This document shows positions 1 through 6,206 of a stretch of DNA of 6,206 nt, piece by piece. The notes below the pieces were generated by a model that saw only the letters and a program-made list of their open reading frames with translations, searched no databases and was not told the DNA's origin. Within the stretch, counting starts at the first letter, position 1. Each line of letters opens with the position of its first letter. This DNA comes from Lentisphaerota bacterium (lineage in GTDB: Bacteria; Verrucomicrobiota; Lentisphaeria; Oligosphaerales; Oligosphaeraceae). The DNA is taken from the NCBI GenBank assembly GCA_012799755.1, contig JAAZKQ010000152.1:1-6206 (forward strand), given 5' to 3'. The position numbers and the translations under genes were made by a program.

Positions 1-1
1 C

Positions 2-2050
2 GGCAAGATCGGCGGCGATGGCGTGGCGCGGGAGCTAGCGAAGCGCTTGGGCGATGTCAAGGTCGCGGCGCCGGCGCTGGTGGTTCTGCCGCCCTTGGCA
101 GTGCCCGAAAGCGGTGTTGTTCAAGCTAAGATGGACCTGCCGCGACATCTCGGGGCGATGCGGCTGATGGCCGTGGCGGCGTCTACCGACACCTGTGGTT
201 CCAGTGAGCGACTGATCACCTTGCGCGATGTGATCAGCGTGCTGCCCAGCGCGCCGCGGGCCTTGGCCGCGGGCGACGAATGCGAGCTGAGCTTCAGCGT
301 CATCAATCAGGACTGCCCGGACGGCGATTACAGCTTGGAGATTACCTTGCCGGCGGCACTGACGGCATTGACGCCGGTGACTTTTTCAGGCCAGCTGGCG
401 CGGGGCGCCTCGCAGGTGCAGACCCTGCGTTGCCGGGCGTCGGAGCAGATTGGCAGCCATGAGATTGTCAGCACCCTGCGGCTTGGCGCGGCACAGAGCG
501 AAGCGCGGACGCTGGTGACGATTCGCGCGGCCAATCCGCCGGTCAGTAAGGTGACCTTGCATACTCTGCGGCCAGGTGAGAGCATGCAGGTGTCGGCGGC
601 GCCGGAAGAATGGCAGGAGGTGCAGGCGATGCGGGTGCGGGTGTCGGCATCGGCGGCGATTGCCCTGCCACAGGCGATGAACTGGCTGAATCAGTATCCC
701 TACGGTTGCCTGGAGCAGAGTACGGCGATGGCCTTTCCTTTTTTGGCGGTGGATAACCTGGTGAAGTCCGGGGCGATCAATGCGGCGATGGGGCGGACGG
801 CCGGGGAAAAAGTGTCGAGCACGGCGGGCTACATCCTGTCCATGTTGCTTAGTGACGGCAGTTTTGCGGGTTGGCCCGGTGCGACCAGCGGCTGCTCGGA
901 GACGACGGTGTTCGCGCAGCATTTCCTGCTGGCGGCGGCGCAGCGGCAGCTCTATGAGCTTGATCCTTATGTGCGGATACAAATCCTCAGATATTTGCGT
1001 GCCTTGGCGAACAAGGGCGATGCGGCGCGGGTTGTGCGCGGTCATGCCGGCTACGTTCTGGCTTTGGCCGGTGACGACGGTTTTGTGTCGGGCGCCAGGA
1101 ATGTGCTGGCCAACGACAAGTGCGACTATGGGACTTTGTGGGCGGCGGCGGCCTTGATCAGAGGCGGCTATGCCGCGGAGGGAATGCCCCACCTCGAACG
1201 GGCCTTGGCGGCGGAAGTCTGGCGCGAGAGCGATGCGAATGCGAGCTTCAGCAGTGCCGCCAGCCGCCATGGCTGCGCTCTGACCTTGCTGATGGAACTT
1301 GCGCCCAAACACCCTGCGGTCGCGAAGATCGCCCTGGCCATGCCGGGCATGATCAGACAGGACGATTCGGGCTGGGGGACGACTCAGGCCAATGCCTGGG
1401 TGTGCATGGGACTGGCGGCTTACGCCGTCGAATACGGTTTTGGCCGCGCCGTGGGCACGTTCAGTCTGGCCGGCGGCAAGGATGTGCCCATCAACAGCGA
1501 CCGTTGTTTTGACATGGAATTGCCCGTCAGTGAAAGCGGCACCTTGGTGAACACGGGGGCGCAGCCATTCCTAGTGCAACTCAGCGTTGATGGTGTGCCG
1601 CGCAAGCTGGAAAGCACGAGTGGCGCCATGAAAATCCGTCGGACCTATGTGGATGCGGATGGCAAGGAGGTCACGCGGGTCAAGCATGGTCAGTTGCTCA
1701 CGGTTACGCTGAGCGTTGAGAGCAGCGGCAAGATTGACAATCTGGTGCTGGTTGATCTCCTGCCGGGCGGTCTGGAGATTGAGGACCCGCGGCTGGCGAC
1801 CCGCAACGCCGCGCTGCCGCCCTTGGGCCATGATCACCAGGAGTTATTGTTGCCGGAGTTTTTGGAACGCCGGGATGACCGTTTCCTCTTCTTTGGGTCC
1901 TTGATCGGCAATGGCACGGGCTACGCCCGCTACGTTGTGCGTGCTGTAACCCGTGGCAAGTTTGTGATACCGCCGTTGCGCGCCGAGGCGATGTATGATC
2001 CTGACGTGGCGGCGACTTTCGTGCCCGAAGGCGTCTTCGAGGTGGAATGA
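2..2050 (+). CDS. Bacterial alpha-2-macroglobulin family protein, C-terminal part (5' end outside window)
   Basis: The frame is open from the left edge (first codons read GKIGGDG), so the real start lies upstream; the GTG at 23 is internal. About 682 residues are visible. Bacterial members such as E. coli YfhM run to roughly 1,650 residues, so this is about the last 40%. The GGDG motif at the edge begins the conserved C-terminal region in YfhM. The thioester motif YPYGCLEQ follows, with Cys at 707-709 and Gln at 716-718, at the head of the alpha-helical thioester domain (about 640-1440). The terminal beta domains carry family motifs VDLLPGGLE (about 1750-1780) and RDDRF (about 1871-1885). In known bacterial homologues the protein sits in the periplasm, often as a lipoprotein, and traps proteases through the thioester after bait cleavage. 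The lipobox and bait region are out of view. It ends in TGA, 24 bases before the next gene. Ten cysteines in the visible part is unusual. Family call is secure; the physiological target is unknown. Confidence 0.95.
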   Translation, partial: GKIGGDGVARELAKRLGDVKVAAPALVVLPPLAVPESGVVQAKMDLPRHLGAMRLMAVAASTDTCGSSERLITLRDVISVLPSAPRALAAGDECELSFSVINQDCPDGDYSLEITLPAALTALTPVTFSGQLARGASQVQTLRCRASEQIGSHEIVSTLRLGAAQSEARTLVTIRAANPPVSKVTLHTLRPGESMQVSAAPEEWQEVQAMRVRVSASAAIALPQAMNWLNQYPYGCLEQSTAMAFPFLAVDNLVKSGAINAAMGRTAGEKVSSTAGYILSMLLSDGSFAGWPGATSGCSETTVFAQHFLLAAAQRQLYELDPYVRIQILRYLRALANKGDAARVVRGHAGYVLALAGDDGFVSGARNVLANDKCDYGTLWAAAALIRGGYAAEGMPHLERALAAEVWRESDANASFSSAASRHGCALTLLMELAPKHPAVAKIALAMPGMIRQDDSGWGTTQANAWVCMGLAAYAVEYGFGRAVGTFSLAGGKDVPINSDRCFDMELPVSESGTLVNTGAQPFLVQLSVDGVPRKLESTSGAMKIRRTYVDADGKEVTRVKHGQLLTVTLSVESSGKIDNLVLVDLLPGGLEIEDPRLATRNAALPPLGHDHQELLLPEFLERRDDRFLFFGSLIGNGTGYARYVVRAVTRGKFVIPPLRAEAMYDPDVAATFVPEGVFEVE

Positions 2051-2063
2051 CAACAGTAGAGCA

Positions 2064-2069
2064 AGGGGG
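2064..2069 (+). promoter_or_regulatory. Ribosome binding site of the deacetylase-like gene
   Basis: AGGGGG lies five bases before the ATG at 2075, a good Shine-Dalgarno match and spacing. It sits in the 24-base gap after the alpha-2-macroglobulin stop and fixes the ATG as start. No promoter-like sequence fits in that gap, so the gene is probably read from the upstream transcript. Confidence 0.7.
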
Positions 2070-2074
2070 TCATT

Positions 2075-3865
2075 ATGGCGACTGGTAATCGCAGTGTGCT
2101 CGTGATGGTGGACAGCCGTGCCGCCGCAGCTCGTCGGGACTTGATTCACGGCCTTTTTGATGCCCTGCGCTTCTGGGGCGTGCCCCACGAAGTGTGGGAC
2201 GTGGCGGATAACTTTCCGTCTCCACCGGCACATTTTAATTCTCGCGCCCTCTACGTGCTTGGGCACGACGGCATCGGCCAGCATTTGAAGGACGCGGCCG
2301 TGCAGCAGATTGCCGCGGCAGTGCAGGGCGGCGCAGGCTGGTTGTCCTTTGATCGCAACGTGGACAGTTGGCCGGCGGCCTTGCGGGAGCTGGCACCGCC
2401 ACAGCGTCGTGAAGGCACGGCGACGCAGCTGAGTCTGCCGGCCGGGGCCGACGGGGAGCATTTTATCAACGCCGGTCACGACGGTAGCGCCGCGGCCTGG
2501 GAACTGATGTCGGCGATGCCGGTGACGCAGCTGCCGGAGCTTCGTCAGAGCGGCTGGCGGCCGCTACTGCTGGCTGGTGACGAGCCCGTGCTGGCCTGTC
2601 GGCAGGTCGGCGCCGGCAGGGCGGTTTTCTGGGGCCTGGGCCTGATGCTGTATCGCGAAGACGTCTGGGGGCACGGTCGCTTCCTTGACGGTTTGCTGTG
2701 GCGTTCGCTGGTCTGGGCGGCGGCGAAGCCCTTTGCCATGCGGGCGATACCGCCCTACGTCACCGCCCGGGTGGACGACTGCCACGGCGCCTACAGCGCC
2801 TTTGGCTATGTTGATGCTTTTAAGCGCCACGGCATCTCGCCCAATCTCGGCCTGTTCATTGACGAGCTGGGGCCGACGGACTGGGCCGCAGTGTCGCAGC
2901 GCTATCGCGCCGGCGAGGCGGATTTTTCCATGCACGCCTTCCGGGACGACTTTTACAAGGCGCGGCCCGACTGGCGTCCCTACGCGGTGTTGGCGGACAA
3001 GCCGGACCTGTCCAATGGCGGTCGCGAGACGCGCTTTGAGGGGCTGAGTTTGGACCATGACACTGGCGAGGCTCTGCCCTTGGCGCAGATTGCGGAAAAT
3101 GTGGCGCGCATGGACAAGGCCTTTGCCGCCGCGGGAATACGTCACAGCAAGATCATCAACGCGCATTACGGCGAAGTGGGCTATCCGGTAATACCGGCGT
3201 TTTTGGCGCGCGGCGCCTGCTTTTTGTGCAACAACACGGTGCCGGGGCAACTCTACGCGAATCAGCCGATGTGGCGTCCGGCGCCATTCGGCCTGCGAGG
3301 CAACAACGGTCGGCCGGGAGTGATCATTGATCGCTCGCCGTCGCATCCCGATCTGTACTTTTCGTCGGTTGGCTATCCGTCCTATGCGGGGCAGCCGGGC
3401 GGAGCGGATATCCTCAATGGACATGTGCCGTTTTTGCAGGAAGCGAAGGACGTGCGCAAGGACGCGGCCATCGCGCGTGGGGTGTCCAATATGTTCCGTT
3501 CACTGGACATGATGAGCTTTGCGGTGATCATGACGCATGAAGAGCGCATTGACGTGATCAGCCTGGACGACTGGAACGCGATCATTGATGGGGTGGTGGC
3601 CGGGGCGCGTCGTGCTTGGGATTTGATTCCGGCCAGCCGCGAACAGGTCAGCGTCATTGTCCGGCGTTTGAGCACGACGGCGCTGAACCGGGTGGATGTG
3701 CTGCCCGACGGCCGGCTGCAATGCGAGTTGACGGGGCGGAGCGACGGGCCGTCGCCCTTGATGGTATGGCTGAACGAGGGCGAGGATTGCCGCCGTGTTT
3801 ACCTGGAGCTGCCGGCGCTTGATGGCTTTTTCCGCAGTGAGCCGATGGCTTTGCCCGGTCGCTGA
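2075..3865 (+). CDS. Two-domain protein: amidotransferase-like N-terminus plus divergent NodB/polysaccharide-deacetylase-like domain
   Basis: This 596-residue protein starts at an ATG with a strong ribosome binding site. I do not recognise an exact named family. Residues about 7-220 alternate strands and helices. They include VLGHDG (about 61-66), GGAGWLSFD (about 85-93) and a late VGAGRAVFWGLG stretch (about 178-189). This resembles class I glutamine amidotransferase/ThuA or beta-galactosidase trimerisation folds, but no catalytic Cys-His-Glu set is evident. Residues about 226-500 look like a deacetylase barrel. RVDDCHG (Asp234, Asp235, His237) stands where NodB proteins have TFDDG, SMHAF supplies His287, NAHYGEVGYP supplies His364, and MTHEE supplies His488 near the end, like motif 5. 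The last 80 or so residues look like a small beta domain. A metal-dependent hydrolase acting on an acylated sugar is plausible but inferred. There is no hydrophobic signal peptide, so it is probably cytoplasmic, unlike many polysaccharide deacetylases and unlike its periplasmic upstream neighbour. It could also be a non-catalytic or different hydrolase of the same fold. Confidence 0.7.
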   Translation: MATGNRSVLVMVDSRAAAARRDLIHGLFDALRFWGVPHEVWDVADNFPSPPAHFNSRALYVLGHDGIGQHLKDAAVQQIAAAVQGGAGWLSFDRNVDSWPAALRELAPPQRREGTATQLSLPAGADGEHFINAGHDGSAAAWELMSAMPVTQLPELRQSGWRPLLLAGDEPVLACRQVGAGRAVFWGLGLMLYREDVWGHGRFLDGLLWRSLVWAAAKPFAMRAIPPYVTARVDDCHGAYSAFGYVDAFKRHGISPNLGLFIDELGPTDWAAVSQRYRAGEADFSMHAFRDDFYKARPDWRPYAVLADKPDLSNGGRETRFEGLSLDHDTGEALPLAQIAENVARMDKAFAAAGIRHSKIINAHYGEVGYPVIPAFLARGACFLCNNTVPGQLYANQPMWRPAPFGLRGNNGRPGVIIDRSPSHPDLYFSSVGYPSYAGQPGGADILNGHVPFLQEAKDVRKDAAIARGVSNMFRSLDMMSFAVIMTHEERIDVISLDDWNAIIDGVVAGARRAWDLIPASREQVSVIVRRLSTTALNRVDVLPDGRLQCELTGRSDGPSPLMVWLNEGEDCRRVYLELPALDGFFRSEPMALPGR

Positions 3866-3893
3866 AGCTGCCGGAAAGGGAAAGGTGAGGGAG

Positions 3894-3936
3894 TGCGAGG
3901 GGGGAAGGCCCATTGGGTCCTTTCCGCCCCCTCGCA
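3894..3936. terminator. Convergent, probably bidirectional hairpin terminator
   Basis: A perfect 10-bp stem (3894-3903 with 3927-3936, TGCGAGGGGG/CCCCCTCGCA) continues inward through a bulged second stem to a three-base ATT loop at 3912-3914. It lies between two genes that converge, 28 bases after the plus-strand stop and 8 bases from the minus-strand stop. On neither strand is it followed by a clear T-run: the run flanking it is AAAAA on the plus strand at 3936-3940, which places the T-run before the hairpin for minus-strand transcripts. It therefore may act as a stalling or 3'-end-protecting hairpin, or with Rho, and not as a textbook intrinsic terminator. The pairing is seen directly; the termination role is inferred from position. 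Confidence 0.6.
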
Positions 3937-3944
3937 AAAACCAC

Positions 3945-4787
3945 CTATTCCTTGACGGCGCCGGCGGTAAGGCCGCGGATGATCTGCTTTTGGGCAAAGA
4001 CGTAGACGATCAGCAGGGGGATGACTACCAGGCAGAGGGCGGCACTGACCAAGGTGATCTGCACGTCGTGTTCGCCCTTGAACTGGGACAAGGCCAGGGG
4101 AATGGTTGACTGGCCAGGCCCGAGCAAGGTCAGCGCGAAGGCGAATTCGTTCCACATGGTGAGGAAGTTGAAGATGACGACCGTGGCCAGCGACGGTCGG
4201 GCGATGGGCATGGCGATGTGACGGAAGATGCCCCAGGTGGAACAGCCGTCAATGCGGCCGGCGTCAAGGAGATCGCGGGGGAGCGCGGCGAAGGCGCCGC
4301 GCAGGATCAGCATGGTGATGGGCAGGGCGAAGCCCACGTAGGGACCGACCAGCGCCCAGAGACTGCCCTTGAGATTCAGGGCGCCACTGCCAAGCAAGTG
4401 ATTGAGGGGAATGAGGGTTACGTGTACCGGGATCATCATGCCCAGCAGAAAAAGCATGAAGAGCGTTTGGCGGCCCCGGAAGCGGCATTGGGCGAAAGCG
4501 AAGGCCGCCGGTGCGGCCAAGGCGATGCTCAGCAGCACGCTGCCGCTGCAGAGCATGAGGCTGTTAAGATAGGCGTCACCAAAGCTGCCGCTTTTGAAGA
4601 CCTGGGCGAAGTTCTGCCAAGTCCATGTTGCCGGCAGTGCTAGTGGGCGTTGCTGGGCGTCGCCTTCCAGGCGGAAGGCGGCAAGGATCATCCACAGCAA
4701 GGGATAGGCCGCAATGACCAGGAAGGCCAGTAGCAGCAGATGCCGCAGGAGGAAGGCGCCGGAGATGATGCGACGGTGTTTCTTCAT
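3945..4787 (-). CDS. CUT1-family carbohydrate ABC transporter permease, MalG/UgpE-like
   Basis: This 280-residue inner-membrane protein has the usual length and six-helix pattern of the MalG type. Hydrophobic segments lie at about 12-37, 73-98, 108-128, 140-164, 198-218 and 245-267. The cytoplasmic loop that docks on the ATPase is clear at residues 170-198: DAGRIDG (Asp175 to Gly181) followed by the spaced prolines 194 and 198, the EAA motif of importer permeases. MWNEF after it (about 211-215) is also typical of this subunit. The start is fixed by an ATGA overlap with the preceding permease stop at 4784-4787. No good Shine-Dalgarno precedes it, so translation is probably coupled to the upstream gene. 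It would pair with that permease to form the membrane channel for a sugar or sugar derivative. The substrate cannot be read from the sequence. The gene ends in TAG just before the shared hairpin and is the last of its operon. Confidence 0.95.
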   Translation of the reverse strand: MKKHRRIISGAFLLRHLLLLAFLVIAAYPLLWMILAAFRLEGDAQQRPLALPATWTWQNFAQVFKSGSFGDAYLNSLMLCSGSVLLSIALAAPAAFAFAQCRFRGRQTLFMLFLLGMMIPVHVTLIPLNHLLGSGALNLKGSLWALVGPYVGFALPITMLILRGAFAALPRDLLDAGRIDGCSTWGIFRHIAMPIARPSLATVVIFNFLTMWNEFAFALTLLGPGQSTIPLALSQFKGEHDVQITLVSAALCLVVIPLLIVYVFAQKQIIRGLTAGAVKE

Positions 4788-5656
4788 GATGCTGTGCGCA
4801 GCTGGCGGGCCTGCAAGGGAATGACCACGGCGAGAGCGAGAATAAAGAGGCAGACGGCCGCTGCCGAGCCGTAGCCGTAACGGCCCTGATTCTGTTCAAA
4901 GGCCAGACGGTAGATATAGGTCGCCATGACTTCGCGGGACTTTTCGGGCAGACCGCCGCCCATGAGGTAGATGAGATCGAAATACTTGAGCGAACCGATG
5001 ATGGACAAGGTGGCGGAGATGGCGATGGTGGGCCTGAGGGCGGGCAGGGTGATGTGCCAGCAGAGCTGCCACTCGTTGGCGCCGTCAATGCGACCGGCCT
5101 CGTAGTAGTCGTTGGGGATGGTGCTCAGGCCGGCTAGGTAGAGCACCATGTGGAAGCCCGTATACTGCCAGCAGATGGTCACAAAAATACACAGCAGCGC
5201 GCTATTGGGAGCGGAGAGCCAAGGGAAGGCGAAGTCGCTCTGCCAAAGGCGGATGACGCTGCTGAGGAGCCCGCTTTCGGGCTCATAGATGTATTGCCAC
5301 AGCACGGCGATGGCGGCGGTGGGCATCATCATCGGCGCGAAGAAGGCGGTGCGAAAAAGGCCGCGCACAATGGTGGGTTGATGCAAAAGCAAGGCGATGG
5401 CCATGGCCAGAGGCAGTTGCAACAGCAGCGAGCCGACAAGGAGCAGCAGGTTATGCCAAGCCGCATGCCAGAACACGCTGTCGTGCATGAGTCGCCGGAA
5501 ATTGTCCAGCCCACAGAACTCCGGCGGCAGCAGGGGGCTGGACCAGTGCAGGAGGGACATGTGTATAGAGTCGGCGATGGGCAGCAGAACGAAGAGGGCG
5601 TACATGGCCAGCGCCGGCAGAATGAGCAGATATGGGGTGTAACGGCGATGGGACAT
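4784..5656 (-). CDS. CUT1-family carbohydrate ABC transporter permease, MalF/UgpA-like
   Basis: This inner-membrane permease has about 290 residues. It opens with the SHRRYTPYLLILPAL pattern usual for this subunit: a short basic tail, then the first helix. Further helices occur through the protein. The ATPase-docking EAA loop reads YYEAGRIDGANEW, with its Glu about 185 residues from the ATG. After it come MGGGLPEKSREVMATYIYR and a GYGSAAAV stretch, hallmarks of the CUT1 first permease. I chose the ATG at 5656. A GTG at 5668 in the same frame would add four residues. The only Shine-Dalgarno-like site, GGAG (complement of 5671-5674), is 2 bases from the GTG and 14 from the ATG, so neither start is well supported. 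An in-frame stop at 5693-5695 limits any further extension. The gene follows the oxidoreductase after a 24-36 base gap and overlaps the next permease by ATGA, so it belongs to one operon. The transported sugar is unknown. Confidence 0.95.
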   Translation of the reverse strand: MSHRRYTPYLLILPALAMYALFVLLPIADSIHMSLLHWSSPLLPPEFCGLDNFRRLMHDSVFWHAAWHNLLLLVGSLLLQLPLAMAIALLLHQPTIVRGLFRTAFFAPMMMPTAAIAVLWQYIYEPESGLLSSVIRLWQSDFAFPWLSAPNSALLCIFVTICWQYTGFHMVLYLAGLSTIPNDYYEAGRIDGANEWQLCWHITLPALRPTIAISATLSIIGSLKYFDLIYLMGGGLPEKSREVMATYIYRLAFEQNQGRYGYGSAAAVCLFILALAVVIPLQARQLRTAS

Positions 5657-5692
5657 GAGCTGGGGCACTACTCCGACTGCGCGCCGCGACGG

Positions 5693-6206
5693 CTATGGCG
5701 CCGGGATGGGCGTGATGGTGACGGGCTGGCCGCCGAGTTTGGCTGATTCGACGGCGGCCATTGCCGCGGCGACCGTCCTGGCGCCTTCATAGATATTGGT
5801 GGCAACGGGCAGGTCGTTTTCTATGCAGCGAATGAAATCGTTGATTTCGGCGGCGACGTTGTGGTTGGCGATGTTCACGGGCAGGGTGGCGAAATCAAGC
5901 TTGCCCTGCATAAGGCGCCTGCTGCAGATTTTGATATCGGGGCTGGTGTTGTCGCAGATGATAGTGCCTTCGGTGCCGTAGAAGACGCTGCGCATGGTGT
6001 AGGGCCTGACGCAACCGATGGAAACCATGACTTTGCCGATGACGTCATTGGCGAAGCGGAAGATGGCCACGCTGCAATCATTGACGGGCCAGTCCTTCAG
6101 GCACTTGTGATTGGCGAAAGCCGATACCGTCAGCGCTTCGCCGGCGATCCAGCGCAGGAGATCAACGGCGTGGCAGCCGCCGCCGATGAAGGGCTCACGG
6201 CGGGGA
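5693..6206 (-). CDS. Gfo/Idh/MocA family NAD(P)-dependent oxidoreductase, C-terminal part (5' end outside window)
   Basis: The frame stays open to the right edge, giving about 170 visible residues of a family usually 330-400 long; the GTG at 6070 is internal. Near the edge the protein reads FIGGGCHAVDLLRWIAGE, the family's conserved GGGxHxxDLLRW signature. Its His, at 6170-6172, is the residue generally assigned to substrate binding or catalysis. The Rossmann NAD(P)-binding half lies outside the window. Downstream, the beta-sheet domain shows the usual RSVFYGTEGTIICDN pattern and a final helix with NDFIRCIENDLPVATN and EGARTVAAAMAAVESAK, typical of the C-terminus. Members oxidise or reduce sugars, inositols and related compounds in the cytoplasm. 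Lying directly upstream of the sugar permeases, it probably acts on the imported compound or a product of it, but the substrate cannot be deduced. It ends in TAG. Confidence 0.93.
   Translation of the reverse strand, partial: PRREPFIGGGCHAVDLLRWIAGEALTVSAFANHKCLKDWPVNDCSVAIFRFANDVIGKVMVSIGCVRPYTMRSVFYGTEGTIICDNTSPDIKICSRRLMQGKLDFATLPVNIANHNVAAEINDFIRCIENDLPVATNIYEGARTVAAAMAAVESAKLGGQPVTITPIPAP

Noticed and set aside
23..25. GTG as start of the alpha-2-macroglobulin gene
   Set aside because: The frame is open to the left edge and the residues before it (GKIGGDG) belong to a conserved family motif, so this is an internal codon of a truncated gene.
386..1312. Long open frame of 308 codons on the minus strand inside the alpha-2-macroglobulin gene
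   Set aside because: It is rich in Arg, His and Gln in a low-complexity pattern typical of the antisense of GC-rich coding sequence. It shows no domain, and the plus strand holds a clear conserved protein.
1844..2479. Open frame of 211 codons on the minus strand spanning the junction of the first two plus-strand genes
   Set aside because: It overlaps the ends of two well-supported genes, has no motif and has shadow-like His/Arg-rich composition.
2564..3424. Open frame of 286 codons on the minus strand opposite the deacetylase-like gene
   Set aside because: Antisense shadow: biased composition, no recognisable motif, and the plus-strand frame has a strong ribosome binding site and ordered motifs.
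4218..4643. Open frame of 141 codons on the plus strand opposite the second permease
   Set aside because: Same antisense pattern, Ala/Glu/Gln-rich, with no homology that I can recognise.
5150..5746. Open frame of 198 codons on the plus strand opposite the first permease
   Set aside because: Its product is a Gly, Gln and Glu-rich sequence, the expected complement of hydrophobic permease codons, and it runs across the end of the oxidoreductase gene.
6068..6070. GTG as start of the oxidoreductase
   Set aside because: The same frame continues to the right edge and encodes the conserved GGGxHxxDLLRW signature, so the gene is longer and truncated by the window.

Overview
The window is a GC-rich, gene-dense bacterial segment with two convergent transcription units. 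It holds five protein genes, two of them cut off by the window edges. I see no RNA gene, insertion sequence, CRISPR array or other repeat family, and no gene-free stretch longer than about 80 bases. The gene set is an alpha-2-macroglobulin-like protein, a deacetylase-fold protein, a Gfo/Idh/MocA oxidoreductase and CUT1 sugar permeases. This would suit a polysaccharide-degrading bacterium such as one of the Planctomycetota-Verrucomicrobiota-Lentisphaerota group. That placement is an impression from gene content only and is weak.

Left half, plus strand (about 1-3865). The window opens inside a large bacterial alpha-2-macroglobulin gene. Its C-terminal part is visible, including an intact CLEQ thioester motif. 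Twenty-four bases after its stop, behind a strong ribosome binding site, lies a 596-residue protein. Its N-terminal half looks like a class I amidotransferase-like (flavodoxin-type) fold, and its central part looks like a divergent NodB/polysaccharide-deacetylase barrel. No signal peptide is visible. The two genes look co-transcribed.

Centre (3866-3944). A short convergent intergenic gap holds one strong GC-rich hairpin, probably a terminator shared by both units.

Right half, minus strand (3945-6206, read right to left). The C-terminal part of a Gfo/Idh/MocA NAD(P)-dependent oxidoreductase is followed by two inner-membrane permeases of a CUT1-type carbohydrate ABC importer. The first is MalF/UgpA-like and the second MalG/UgpE-like, and they overlap by ATGA. 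The layout suggests one operon for uptake of a sugar or sugar derivative and its oxidation in the cytoplasm. The binding protein and ATPase are not in view; they may lie upstream beyond the right edge or elsewhere in the genome.

Most of the window is ordinary by family. The parts most worth a second look are the two-domain deacetylase-like protein and its tight pairing with the alpha-2-macroglobulin gene, which in Enterobacteria is instead paired with pbpC.
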